Shown here: positions 44,125-55,025 of the stretch, in pieces
How the letters are laid out: the number at the start of each line of letters is the position of its first letter
Numbering within the stretch: the first letter of the stretch is position 1
Assembly: GCA_023101885.1 (NCBI GenBank)
Contig: JALPQD010000206.1
Location: forward strand, 411,107-475,106
Direction: 5' to 3'
Length of the DNA: 64,000 nt
From: Typhlomys cinereus
Lineage: Eukaryota; Chordata; Mammalia; Rodentia; Platacanthomyidae
Notes under the pieces: generated by a model
The model's input: the letters and a program-made list of their open reading frames with translations, nothing else
Told to the model about the DNA's origin: nothing
Database searches by the model: none
Translations under genes and position numbers: made by a program

Positions 44125-44513
44125 TGTAATGATTACTCTTAACTACTGATGTGAGAGAGCATCCAGAGTCAAGCAACTTAAGGTAGAAAGGGAGATTTAT
44201 TTAGCTTATGGTTCCAGAGGGGAGAAACAACCTTTCACGGCAGAGGCAACATGGCAGATGGTTGAAGCTGGAGGCAGGCTGCGTCACTGAAACATCCAGT
44301 AGGCTAGTAGGTGACAGCTGAAGGCTGGAGGATTCCTGGAGCGTCTCTCTTCTTCCTAATATCCTGTTCTATGGTTCCTTTTAGCTTGTCTGCTACTGGG
44401 AGGTTCCAAGCAGATCTGGGGCTGGTCTTTGTGTTGTAAATGTATTGATCCAGATAATCTCTTCAGGTGGTCTCAGCTGATCTTAGTTAATGGCAGGTGT
44501 GTCAAGTTGACAC
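44125..44513 (-). mobile_element. MaLR-type LTR with family A start and family B end
   Basis: On the minus strand it starts TGGGTGTCAACTTGACAC (family A-like) and ends in the family B 3' block ('ccataagctaaataaatctc', ...AGTAATCATTACA). It links the two LTR families or is a recombinant of them. Confidence 0.6.
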
Positions 44514-44571
44514 CCAGGATACATATGAAAATAAAATAAAATAAATTAGCCTGGCTTCCTTTCTCTGTGTT

Positions 44572-44627
44572 AATGGTGTTGATGCTTTCTTGTTCTATTA
44601 ATGATGTTAATGCTTTCTTGTTCTATT
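44572..44627. repeat. 28-bp tandem duplication
   Basis: Unit 44572-44599 is repeated at 44600-44627 with two substitutions. The core is 'atgctttcttgttctatt'. Local slippage or unequal exchange. Confidence 0.8.
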
Positions 44628-45207
44628 GCAAAGCCGAGGCCTCTCTGTGCCACAGAGCTACATCTCAGGTCTTCACTACTTTTAATAGCAAACTGTCGGA
44701 AAACTTCCCTCCATCTCAACATATCCAAATAAAAAAGTGAGTACATTATACACTCACACACAGTATATATACACATATGTGTATAATGCTGTATACGCAT
44801 ATGTACGTGTACCACCACATTTCTAAAATAAGATACATAGTCTATTCTGCATCCTAATCAGCTTGTCGTCACCATAATGAAGTGATTGGCACAAGCACTT
44901 CCGAAGAAAAGTTTCTCGGGCTCATGGTTCTGGAGTTTGGGAAGAACGTCACCTCACGGTTCAGTTGCAGAGGTGACGGAGCAGGAAATGGAACACCGAG
45001 AACTCCATGAGTTGCAGGTGGACCAGACCCTGAAGGAATACCAGACTCGCTTGTTAAAGGTTTAACTACTTCTCTGTTGGGCCACCTGGGGCCCAGGTGT
45101 CCAGTACAGGAACCTTGAGAAGCACTTAAAACTCCATATAAACCATAGCATCGTCGTATGTTACCTCACAGTTTGCTGTTCTGATTCCTTCCTGTCTTGG
45201 GATTGGC

Positions 45208-45208
<1 letters not shown>
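44628..45208. other. Unique sequence
   Basis: No gene. 44860-45040 might be an old LTR remnant ('catggttctggagtttggga') but is not assignable. Confidence 0.35.

Positions 45209-45256
<48 letters not shown>
45209..45256. repeat. CT microsatellite
   Basis: About 24 uninterrupted TC units. Confidence 0.95.
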
Positions 45257-45259
<3 letters not shown>

Positions 45260-45390
45260 CTCATTCTTCCCTCCTGGAGATTAATGATCAAATCCAGATT
45301 CAGTTTTATCCTTCCCAAAGTTCTTTCTCCTACATTTTCTGCTCATCCTTTGTCAACTGGAGGCAGCCAGCCCGACCTAGAATTCATTCC

Positions 45391-45530
45391 ACAACTTTAA
45401 GCAGGTTTCCTATTACTGAACCTGTGAGCCGTTTTCCCATCAGTAAAGTGGGGGAAAGGGGTGCCCACAGGGTGACTGTAAGAATGAAGGAGACACATAC
45501 TAGGCCCTAGGAGCAGGCTTGTTAATTATG
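45391..45530 (+). mobile_element. MIR fragment
   Basis: 'cctgtgagccgttttcccat', 'cagtaaagtgggggaaaggg' and 'gggtgactgtaagaatgaag' follow MIR core and 3' order. Confidence 0.55.
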
Positions 45531-45807
45531 AGTGGTTAAATGTCACTTCTGTGAAAACTCCCATTTACTCCTTCTTGCAAAAATCTTTACAGAGTCCCCA
45601 GGCAGCCGAGCTGCTCTATCCTTTGTGTTTCAGGAAGGCTTTCTAAAACCTAAAAGATGATTTTCCAGGATGGGTTGAGATTTTTCTTTTTGTCAGCTCT
45701 TTTCTGGTTAGGCTAAGCGTGGCAAGCACCTGCCCTCTGCAAATGTTTATGGCAAGCAGGAATATCAGTTTGCACATGCCTTTGCTTGGGACAACAATTT
45801 TTTTTTT
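45531..45807. other. Unique sequence
   Basis: No gene or repeat recognised. Confidence 0.4.
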
Positions 45808-45935
45808 TGAGACAAGGTCACATTGACCTCAAATTTGCTATGTAGGCAAGGATGACCTTGAATCCCTATTCCTTCTGCCTCCATTCACCTCCGAAGTGCA
45901 GGGATTTCAGGTGTGCACCACCACACTAGACTTTC
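45800..45935 (-). mobile_element. B1 SINE, minus strand
   Basis: Poly(T), 'gagacaaggtcacattgacc', 'gctatgtaggcaaggatgac', 'caggtgtgcaccaccacact': a complete B1 read in reverse. Confidence 0.85.
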
Positions 45936-47394
45936 TTGGGACAACCTTTGATCTTCTAACTAGAAATAAGTTTTCCCACGGGTGCTCTGGTCACATCCTG
46001 CTTGAATCATAGGTCTTTGTGAGTGCTTTTCTTTCTTTTCCTTTTGTTTTCTTTTCTATTTACCCTCCTCCCACTACATGCTGATCCAGTCACATGAGCA
46101 CTGGGTCCTATTCATCCCAGAAGCCCCCCCCCACCAGCAGTGTTCCATCATTGTTTAAATTATAATTCTTCCTGAGCAGGGCGCAAGGGTTATGACTCAT
46201 CCATATATAATGTGCATTACAATTTTGACCTTTTTGGCATAGGCCTGCTCAGCAAACCACTTCCCTGTTGCACAATGAAGAGGGCAGAGCTAGTCTTGAT
46301 GGTAGAGTCAAGGTTATTAGAAGTTATCCACCTACCTCCAGATGGAAGACGTTAATTCACTACACAACTCTACATCGAGGCCTCTCCATTTCACTGAAAG
46401 TGTCAAGATAGAAATCTAAGTCATTATATATGTGTAAAATGTAATGCCAACTCTGAGCAGGCTGAGGTTAGGAGACTGATGAAGAAATAAAGTGAAATCA
46501 GAGCACCGTGATAGAAGTACGGTTCCCACAAACACAGACTTCTTAAAAACTTGTCTTATCGTGGCACAATCACACATGGGTGGCTACTTTAGATTGTTAG
46601 CATGACATCATATAAACTCTACCTTAGGTATGGTAGGCAATTGAATGGAGATTTGTCCAGGGCCTTGTAGGACTTTGGTGAATTTTCTGTTTGCTCACAT
46701 ATATTCATTGGGCTTCTATCATGAGCTAGCACAATGCTAGAAATGGTGATAGATAAGCAAGATGGGGTTTTCCCTTATTTTTTTCTTTCATACCATTAAA
46801 TATCCTATATTGGCCCTACTTATCCTTGTCATCAAACGTGCTGATTGTGACGAGAGGAGGATGCTTATGAACCAGTTCAGATGTCTTGCCAGGTGTTTTG
46901 TAAAAACCTATGCAACTGTTCTCCAGCCTGAGATGAATGCTTTAAAAGTCAACCATGAAATTGCATTCAAAGGCCCTCTTGCTTTTGATGTTGAATTTCT
47001 TAATAGTCAAGGCCACTGAATCTCGTTTGATTATTGGTTTTTAAATTTAAATTTGTTTCCACCATTTAACAAAGAAAAGATGTTTTGATTACTCTTGGAA
47101 TGGAAACACAGCACTCTGCATGATGTTTCATAGAGTTTTGGTTTGTGTTTTGAAATATCTATATTCCCTGCTCAATCTCACAGAACATTGAACAAGGGCT
47201 TTGGCTACCTTCTAACCCAAAGCTGATCAAGCTTTTCTCTCCTTTCCATAACTTTTGAAAGTGCCTCCTTTTCTGTCAGATGGAAGCCTTTGAAGATTTT
47301 TGCTTATCAAATCAGTTCCACTTCTATTTTGCTTTCTCATCTTCAGTAAAGACACAGGACATCCATCACAGCTTTCACCTAGAATAAGGTAATT
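45936..47394. other. Unique sequence
   Basis: No gene. About 46700-46770 ('cttctatcatgagctagcac') resembles an old mammalian-wide repeat. An 85-codon frame at 46762-47019 has a hydrophobic start but no other support. Confidence 0.4.
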
Positions 47395-47540
47395 GAAATT
47401 AGCAGTTAAAACAAGGTACAGTTATTGGTTCTGGAATCAGATTATCTTTTCTCCACCACTAACTAGCTGTCCAACCTTGAGCAAATTTCATAATTTGCTG
47501 TGCCTCAATTTCCTTATCAATGATGACAATAAAACAAAGT
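47395..47540 (+). mobile_element. MIR element, fairly complete
   Basis: 'ttggttctggaatcagatta', 'ccactaactagctgtccaac', 'ttgagcaaatttcataattt' and 'gcctcaatttccttatcaat' follow the MIR consensus order closely. Confidence 0.75.
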
Positions 47541-48119
47541 GTTGGGAGGAGCCCTGCATTCTCACAGCTCCCTTTAAGATCCTGTCACACCTAATTCAGT
47601 GAGCATGTATATTTTCATTGAGGTTGTTAAGACCTTACAGGTTGGGAATGGTCATTGCTATTTCATGTGGCTCTGATGCCATTTAGAATTCCAGGGTGAA
47701 ACTGCTATTTAACAACAAACTTCTCTTTTAAAGGCAAGAAATGTGAAACACAGAAAAGAATGAGTGCCTGGAGATAATCAATTGCTCCAGGCTAGAAATA
47801 GGCCCAAACCCAGAGCCTCCAGATTGTGGGGCATTTGTTATACCCATTTGTCCATAAAAGTCACAAGTGCGTCTGGACCTTGAAACAGACATTGAGTGGG
47901 AATGAAACAGACATTGAATGAGGACATTAGAATACATGAACTAATTGCCCCGTGTTCTGTGCACACTGAGAGCACCTGAGTGATAGCATTTGATTTCACT
48001 TGGAATAACAGATGAAAACTGGACACTAAAAAGAAGAAGTGTCTCCAGAATTTGGAAAATTCCAGATGTTCAAAGATAATGGCTACACAGAACTTCCACT
48101 GGAAAATACATTGCAGAGT
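47541..48119. other. Unique sequence
   Basis: No gene. A 22-bp near-duplicate ('gaaacagacattga') lies at about 47882-47919. Confidence 0.4.
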
Positions 48120-48189
48120 AAAGTCAGGCATGGCGGGACATGCCTGCCATCCCAGCACAAGGGAGGCCAAGGCGAGAGGATCCTGAGTT
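48120..48189 (+). mobile_element. B1 SINE, left part only
   Basis: 'aggcatggcgggacatgcct', 'gccatcccagcacaagggag' and 'gcgagaggatcctgagttca' are the B1 head. The right half is missing and a MaLR fragment follows. Confidence 0.65.
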
Positions 48190-48560
48190 CAAGCCTTCTG
48201 CTATGTGATTCCCTCCACAATGGACTGTATCCCCTCTGGACGTGCAATTACGTCTCCCTTTCTCCTTTGAGCTGTCAGAGTGCTGTCTCCCAGCAGAAAG
48301 AAAAGTAACCGCAATGGAAATTAGTACCGAGAAGTGGGGTGTTGCTCTGAGACTGACAGATGTAAAAACTGTGAGGATGGATGCCCATAACAGCTGCTTC
48401 CCAGATAGATGCTGCTTCCCAGTGCTGAGGGACAGGAGTGGAGCCAGGAGATGGATGAAGCCAGCAAGGCTGAGTTCCTGCCTGATACAGGCTTGGGGTT
48501 CTCAGCTAGGCTCCCAAGGTCCTGAGGAACTTCTTAGTTCAGTCACGATGGCTTCCTAGT
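48190..48560 (+). mobile_element. MaLR LTR 3' end plus start of internal region
   Basis: 48190-48310 matches the family B 3' part ('aatggactgtatcccctctg', 'ctccctttctcctttgagct', 'agaaaagtaaccgca'). The sequence continues with 'atggaaattagtaccgagaa' and 'gtggggtgttgctctgag', which is the usual beginning of MaLR internal sequence after the 5' LTR. All other copies in the window are solo LTRs. Confidence 0.5.
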
Positions 48561-48779
48561 GCTGCTGCAGCCAGTGACCAAATACCATACACCAGGATCC
48601 TTCTGGGAAGATTCTGAATAAAGTAAACACGAGGAGTCTAAGGCCCCAGGTGCCAACGATCTACTGTGCTCGGTAAGGGCTCAAGGAGTCGCCAAGACTC
48701 ATTTCCATCCCTTGTTGAGACTGCAAACTCATATGAACTGTGGACTGGGCAATTAATACTATAATTTAATAAGCTTTAC

Positions 48780-49290
48780 AATGATGCCCTTTGACCTGTT
48801 GGTGCGCATCTAAAAATCTATTTTAAGTGAAGAATTGGAGCTATGTGGACAAAGAGGCATCTGCAACTGTCTAGCAGCACCATAAGATAGCAAGATAGAG
48901 GAAGTAACTTGGGTGGCCATCAACGTGAAAGTATGAAAGGTCATGCGCTTCTATGTGTGACAGAAAATGAAACTGTTTGAAGTGATATTTAGGAGTAAGT
49001 TCCTCACTGTGAGAAAATACTTAGGGCCTAATGCTGATTTGAAAAATCAGGGTGCAAATCAGAAGTTGGGGGGTACCTGCCTGTAATCTCAGCACTTGAG
49101 AGACTGAGGCAAGAGGATCATGAGTTTTGAGACCCCCCCACCTCAAAGACAACCAGAATACGTATCTACACACATGCTTTGTGAAAACACCTGCGAGACA
49201 TACTTTAAACTCGGAAATGAGATAAATGTAAGCAGTGGTACTTTTAGAAGGAGATCATGAAAGATGCTTTTCTGAATTTTACAGTTTCTA
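48780..49290 (+). mobile_element. Old LINE-1 3' end with an embedded B1 half
   Basis: 'gggtggccatcaacgtgaaa' and 'cagtttctatttgatgtaat' fit a degenerate LINE-1 3' region. 49060-49135 ('gtacctgcctgtaatctcag', 'gagactgaggcaagaggatc') is a B1 left half inside it. Confidence 0.4.
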
Positions 49291-49404
49291 TTTGATGTAA
49301 TTTTTTATTAAATCAAGCATGATCCTGTTTAGGAAATTAAGTGTGGAATGAAAAAGTAAATAATCCGAGTACCTGGTTCTTCTCCACAGAAACACCATTA
49401 ATAG

Positions 49405-49660
49405 GGTTGGAGAAATGGCTCAGGGGTTAAGACTTGGTCTCACAAGTAGAAGGGCCTGAGTTCGGATCCCAGGTCCCACATAAGCAAAAAAGGTTGTGGC
49501 CTGCACTTCTGGCCCTGGTGGGTGGAGCCAGGGAAATCTCAGAGCAAAGCAAGAAAGGAGGTAGAAGCAATCCAGGATGATTCCTGAAGTCACCCTTGGT
49601 CTCCACAGGGACACACAGTGCCCTCTGATACACACACACACACACTAAATAATAAAAAAG
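49405..49660 (+). mobile_element. tRNA-headed SINE with 15-bp duplication
   Basis: Full-length with a short (CA) tail and 'ctaaataataaaaaag'. The flanks AAACACCATTAATAG (49390-49404) and AAATACCATTAATAG (49661-49675) differ at one base. Confidence 0.9.
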
Positions 49661-49689
49661 AAATACCATTAATAGTTTCTTCTGATCAT

Positions 49690-50060
49690 TGTAAAGAACT
49701 TATAGAAATTATTTATATGTATGAGCAAATACGCATTCCTCACAAATGGAAGCACACTGCAAACATCATTTTATAATTTCTTATTTAGCAATAGACCCTG
49801 AAAATCATTCCACACAAGCAAAATATACAGCTACTCATTTTTTTAATTTATTAATGTTTAATCGAAATTAATTTTAGACTAATATATTAAAACTAAAATC
49901 TGCATGTGTTTATGGGATATAGCGTAATGTTTGCTATATCCACAGTGTGTGAGAACTATTGTTTTGAATGGCTGCACAGCATTCTCTACTAGGGGTGGAT
50001 CTTATTTCTTTGCTCTGTGCTCTATTAACAGACATTGAGCTGTTAACCATCCTTGGCTAG
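49690..50060 (+). mobile_element. Ancient LINE-1 3' end
   Basis: 'gcaaatacgcattcctcaca', 'gctgcacagcattctctact' and 'attaacagacattgagctgt' follow the L1M-type 3' order. Diverged. Confidence 0.45.
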
Positions 50061-50160
50061 CACAGTGAGTAAACCACTTGCGCTTCTGGTCTCAGGCGCA
50101 GGTGCAGAGTGCATCCGTACAGGAAATTCTTTGATATAAAATCACTGAGTCAAAGCTCTT
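50061..50160. other. Unique sequence
   Basis: Nothing recognisable. Confidence 0.35.
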
Positions 50161-50300
50161 ATTTGTCATAGCCGGGGGAGAGGCAGGCCTGTAATCTCAG
50201 CACTCAGATAGGCCACAAGTTCGACGGCCACCAGGATGACATAGTAAGTTCTTGGCCAGCCTGGGCTACAGAACGAGACCCTGTCTACAACAAACAGGGA
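50161..50300 (+). mobile_element. B1 SINE
   Basis: 'gccgggggagaggcaggcct', 'gtaatctcagcactcagata', 'gccagcctgggctacagaac' and 'gagaccctgtctacaaca' follow B1 order. Confidence 0.8.
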
Positions 50301-50414
50301 GAAGCAAAGCAATCAAAACTCCTTATGCAACAAAAAATATTTACATATGACTTTAAACATTTATTTAATCACAGTATCTGATACAGAAACACTTTTTTTT
50401 TTTTTTAAATCTTT

Positions 50415-50820
50415 TGTTCTACTTAGATACAGGTGTCAACTCAACTGTTGAAATCCTAGTCTTTGGGCACACCTGCGAAGGAGTATTTAATTAACGCAAC
50501 TCCTGAGCAAACCTGTGAGATTATCTAACTGCTGTGGAAGATCTAGCCCACCCTGGGTGGGCCCATTTCCTGTGCAGGTAGATAAGATGGAAAGGGCTGG
50601 TTTGCGAAGGCATACAAGCATGCAGGTTTCTACCGAAGGAGAAAGTATGTTCCTCTCTCAGCTCTTTCTGTGGATATAATGTGGCCAGTTCCCTCAGCTC
50701 CTGAAGGTGCGAAGGCTTCTGCCAGGCTGCCCAAACTCAACCAAGAACTAAGAGTTTAAATAAACCTCTTCTTAAGTTGCGAGGATCTGTTTTTATTCAG
50801 CATCAGGAAGATGAAACACA
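50415..50820 (+). mobile_element. MaLR-type LTR ('family A')
   Basis: TGTTCTACTTAGATACAGG at the start, 'gtgtcaactcaactgttgaa', 'gcccaccctgggtgggccca', and an end at 'gatgaaacaca'. No clean 5-bp duplication. Confidence 0.7.
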
Positions 50821-50894
50821 ACTTAAATATAATAATCTTAACCATGTAGCTTATTTTCTTTTAAGTATTAGTTTGATTTTTAAGCTTTTTAAGC

Positions 50895-51095
50895 ATTGAT
50901 TTATTTATTGCATGTGTGCACATACACATGAGCATGTGTGCACGTATGTATGTGTGTGTGAGTGGCGTGTTGTATCTCTTCTTCCTCTTTGAAAGTCAGA
51001 GAACGATTTTTGGTGTTTGGGTTCTGTTGATTGAATTCAGGTTTTTAGACTTTTTGGTAAGTGTCTTTACCTGCTGAGCCTTCCCACAGCCCCTG
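50895..51095 (-). mobile_element. B2/B3-like SINE, minus strand
   Basis: 'gcatgtgtgcacatacacat', 'gttgattgaattcaggtttt' and 'ttacctgctgagccttccca' are the complement of tail, B-box region and head. Confidence 0.6.
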
Positions 51096-51097
51096 GT

Positions 51098-51200
51098 GTG
51101 TGTGTGGGGGGGTGTGGGTGTGTGGGGGGGGGGTGGGGGGGTGGGTGGGGAGTGGGGGTGTGGGTGTGGGGGGGTGTGGGTGTGTGTGTGGGTGTTTCAT
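51098..51200 (+). repeat. G-run / GT repeat with strong quadruplex potential
   Basis: About ten runs of three or more G, one of ten, separated by T or GT over 100 bp. Confidence 0.88.
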
Positions 51201-51412
51201 CATTATGTATATTGCCACTATCAAATAAACAGCTTATAGCTTGCTGTGGAGGCAATATCTTATCCACCACACTTTTGTACAAGTCTCTGAAATAGTCTGA
51301 CTCACAACAAGTAATCATACAGTTACTGATTAAACAACGGACAGGATGAATGAATAAAACTCAGATATAGTTCTTAGTTTTTCACACTGATCACTGATTG
51401 TTTGCTTCTTGA
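51201..51412. other. Unique sequence
   Basis: No gene or repeat recognised. Confidence 0.4.
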
Positions 51413-51537
51413 GATCGTATCTCATGTAGTCAGGCTGACTTTGAATTTCCTACGAGGCTCAGGATACCCTTGAACTTCCAACCATCCTACCTCTACTCCT
51501 GAGTGCTAGGGTTCTAGGCTTACACTGCTGGACCCAG
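51413..51537 (-). mobile_element. B1 SINE, minus strand, diverged
   Basis: 'gagatcgtatctcatgtagt', 'aggataccctt', 'gagtgctagggttctaggct': the complement of B1 in order. Confidence 0.65.
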
Positions 51538-52302
51538 CTGTTACTGTCCTCTCTTCAGCACATGCTGGTCTTCCTCAGATTTACTAGCAGCTCAGCTTGA
51601 GACAGGGACTTGGGTACTTCTGTTGAGGGAAGGCTCACCCTAAGAATCCTGCAAGGAAGGAGGGGAGCAGGCTGGAGCAAAGCAGAGAGGCGATTAGAGG
51701 TAGTAGCATGGCTTCAGGTCGTGTCCAGCCCAGTCCTGCCCAACATGAACTCGGAAGCACAGTCACACTCCGGGCAGGCTGGTTTCAACCTAACAACAGC
51801 TGTCATACCCCAACAATCTAACAACAATCTCATACCACTCCAATTTTGGTTGTAGGTTTGGAAAACAGACGGTCTGTGGGGCGTTGGTTTCTGTTCTACA
51901 CAGGGAGATTTCTGGAAAAAGAGTTGTGCTTGGCCATCAGTACTGAATACCTAGCAGCAAAGGCATTGGCAGGTGCCTGGTTGGCAGGAAATCTGAGCAG
52001 GGCATGAACGGTGTCCACCTCACCAATCCAGCCATTCTCTGGTTGCAGCCATGTGGAAAAGTTCATTCCCAAACATACTCCTGTTCTCCGTTGCCAGGAA
52101 GTATGATGGTCCTTGTTCCTTGTCTGATAGAGGCACGTGAAGAAGGTAAGCAATGAAGTCTCTGGTTCTCTAGCTAATAAAGTTGGCAGGAGAGTGTCTC
52201 CAAATGAAATGGGTGAACTTCCTTTAAAACATATGTGCTTATTAGCACATAGAAAAATACAATAAATTTAGCAAAAATAGAATTTAATTATAGGAATTTA
52301 AA
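51538..52302. other. Unique sequence
   Basis: No gene or repeat recognised. Confidence 0.4.
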
Positions 52303-52645
52303 AGTTGGCTAGAATGGCTTGGTGGTCAAAGCCTTTGCCTTGGGACCTGAGTTTGGATCCTAAGATCCCACAAAAAAAAAAAAAAAAAAAAAAAAAAGCC
52401 TAGGTAAATGTGGCAGCTGCCTGTAATTCCAGCCATGGAAGGCAGAGCCTGGGTATCGTCAGACCAAACTGGTTAGCCAGAATAACCCTAATGGCATGTT
52501 CAGGGTTTAATTAGAGACCCCACTCACAATAAAGTAAAAGAACAATCAAGGATGATTCCTGATATTACCTTTTGTCCTCCACAAGCACACACACATGTGC
52601 ATTCATGTGTGTACACCCACAAATGTACACCCACCCACATGTAAA
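52303..52645 (+). mobile_element. Composite tRNA/7SL-like SINE with A27 linker
   Basis: The tRNA-like head 'ggctagaatggcttggtggt' and 'gagtttggatcctaagatcc' leads to an A-run at about 52371-52397, then the 7SL-like unit ('cagctgcctgtaattccagc') and 'gatgattcctgatattacc' with a CA-rich end. Confidence 0.7.
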
Positions 52646-53800
52646 CACAGGAAAGAAAAAAGTTAGCAGAGAATGAAACAATATTTTTATTGTTATCAAG
52701 TCTACCCTGAATTGTTTGGTTGTTGGGTTACAATCTGTGACTTTGGGTGACTGGGCTCAGATTCCAACATAAGCCAATGTTTTACAGGCCTTATTAGATG
52801 TCTCTGAAACATTTATTAGCTTCTAGTTTTCAAACTCTCCTTTGTTGGAGGCAGGTAGTACGGCTACAAATGATAATTAAAGAAAGCCTAAGGGTTAAAC
52901 TAATCCAAATCCCTCAGTTAACAGGTGTGGAAACTGAGGCTCAATGAAATAAAGGAAAGGATCATGGGCGTTGAGGTGACTGGGGGAAGGCCTTGAAGCT
53001 TTGCTTCGCTCCTGTTATCCTTGGAAATGGTACTAGACTCAAAGAAGAAAGCGGACCCAGACTAATTATTTACATCAGCTTTCTGGGGGGATCAGAAGTG
53101 TCCTCTGTAGACAGGTTTTCCCATCCCAGCCGTTCTGTAGCTTCACGCCGCAGAGGCTGGGCTCTGGCAGGCTACCCCTGGGAGCGGGGAAAGTCTCAAG
53201 GAAGACATCTCCATGGGAGGGTTAATTACAGCCTTCAGACAGGTTAGGCTTAATTAACAGAGGTGTTTTTTTCCCCCCAAGGGGCTAATACACTTGCCCA
53301 AGTTTTTCTGTGGCTAAGTAGGTGGGTGGGTGGGGGGGGGAAGCAGACATTTCTAAGTGTAAAAGGAAGTTCAGAAACCTTCCTTGGGTCTATCATTTTC
53401 CAAGAGACTGTAGGGCTCAGTGGAGAAGAATGAACAAACCCTTGGACTTGTGCCGCCTGGTCAGACCCTGACTCTCAGTGATGAATGAGGAAGAAGCTGC
53501 CATTTCTTTGGGGGTTCTTTACCTTCACGATCTAGTCCCATCCCTGAGACAGGCTGCAAAGAAAGTTCCAAAGTACTTTACAGGCAAGGAGAAGACCAAC
53601 CACGCCCACACGCTAGGCAAGCAAGTCAAGTCCTGGGCAGAGGAGCCTTATCAGTCACTTTCTTCCAGAAGATTCAGGGGTAACACTTGTGTTTTCTCTC
53701 TCCCCCAAGTCTCTGGGTAAACAAAGAAAGCACGGTCAGTTTGTTTGTCAAAATTGTATGGACAAGTTTATTAGATTTGTTCTGCAATAGAGATGCCATG
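52646..53800. other. Unique sequence with a MIR trace
   Basis: 52895-52965 ('aggtgtggaaactgaggctc') is a minus-strand MIR piece. G-run at 53320-53342. No gene; short frames at 52993 and 53478 are unsupported. Confidence 0.4.
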
Positions 53801-53804
53801 TTTT

Positions 53805-53945
53805 TATCTTGATTTTTTGCTACTGTGCTAGCCTCAGGCTCACAGTATATATATATATACTGTGCAGCCAAGGAAGATGATCTTAAATCTGTTGTCTTTC
53901 TGTCTTTACCTCCTTAGTGCTAGGATTTCAGGGGTGATTTCAGGG
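53805..53945 (-). mobile_element. Old B1 SINE interrupted by a TA palindrome
   Basis: 'cagccaaggaagatgatctt' and 'cttagtgctaggatttcagg' are the complement of the B1 right-hand text. The left part is disrupted by the palindrome at 53841-53864. Confidence 0.45.
53841..53864. repeat. 24-bp perfect palindrome
   Basis: CACAGTATATAT followed by ATATATACTGTG, arms fully complementary with no spacer. With one bulged base the pairing extends outward to GGCT / AGCC (about 53837-53869). TA-core palindromes extrude as cruciforms and are polymorphic. Confidence 0.9.
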
Positions 53946-54734
53946 GTGTCCCCAGCTTCTACACCTCCTCAGGAAATGTCTCAATGCTCGGCATGTTAGT
54001 TCCTCTTGTAGGCATCAGGCCTACTCGGAAATTTTAGGACTTAGCATTCAACGAGCACTCAATAAGTGCTGACTGCTGTGAAGCTAGATCGACTTGACAA
54101 AGAAGAGGCCTGGCAAACACAGCAAGACAGCGGACTCTCCTTGCATTCATTCTAGAACATTCCAGAATGTTTTTCCTCCTGCAGCCAGGGAAGCCAATGA
54201 GGTGCCCACATCTCAGTACAGAAGGAGCAGGTCCAAAAGTAAGACAAAGATTAGAAAGGCACTTGCTGAGTTCCTCCACTTTTCCATGGGGGATGAGGGG
54301 AGTGAGGGGCAGTGAGCCTCTCTATACTAACTGCTATGCTGTCCTTAAACCCTCCCCATCTCAAAGCTGAATGCCTTCTATCCGGAAGAGAGTTAGGTTA
54401 GACTTGGTACCCTGGCAAGAAGACCACAAACAATTTTCTACACTCTCTTAAGATTAAATTAAATTAAAAGTATTTTATCCTTAAAACTCCCTCTATAGCT
54501 CTCCATTTTTTCCTTATTACTTATTATTGCCCTGACTTTCTATTCCTAAAATTAACCCCATGAAGTAATTTTGCCCCCACTTTCGATATGGGGCATTAAG
54601 GGTTTCTAAGGTTGAATAGAATGACACATAACTTCTAGGGAAAGTGGAAGCTCAGCCTAGAACCTCCTTTAAAAACCTGTTTTCCCTGCATGGGTGCAAA
54701 GGCCATTTCTTCAAGTTTCACAAAGCACACTTAG
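53946..54734. other. Unique sequence
   Basis: About 54035-54080 ('gagcactcaataagtgctga') looks like an L2/MIR 3' end. No gene. Confidence 0.4.
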
Positions 54735-55025
54735 TTTCTAGCTGGGTGTGGTTGACAACATACGCCAGTAATTCCAGTCCTTGGGAAGCACAGGTAGAAG
54801 GATCTGGAGTTCAGGGCTAGTCTGGATGGGATACATGAGACCCTATCTTAGAAAGAAAAAGAAAGAAAAACAGCAAAAGAAGAAGGAAAGAAAAGAAAGA
54901 AAGAGAGAGAAAGAGAAGAAACAAAAAAAAAAACAAAGGAGAAAAAGAAAAGGAGAAAGTACAGAGAAAGAGAAAGAAGACAAAAAGGGGAGACAGAGAC
55001 AGAGAAAGAGAGAAGAGAAAGGTAG
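54735..55025 (+). mobile_element. B1 SINE with long GAAA/GA-rich tail
   Basis: 'agctgggtgtggttgacaac', 'gccagtaattccagtccttg', 'gtctggatgggatacatgag' and 'accctatctta' are a B1. The tail (54852-55022) expanded into a 170-bp A/G tract. Lys/Glu/Arg-rich and Phe/Leu/Ser-rich frames across it are artefacts. Confidence 0.8.

Noticed and set aside
46762..47019. 85-codon frame with hydrophobic start
   Set aside because: No homology recognised, no splice or promoter context, and it begins in a T-rich low-complexity run.
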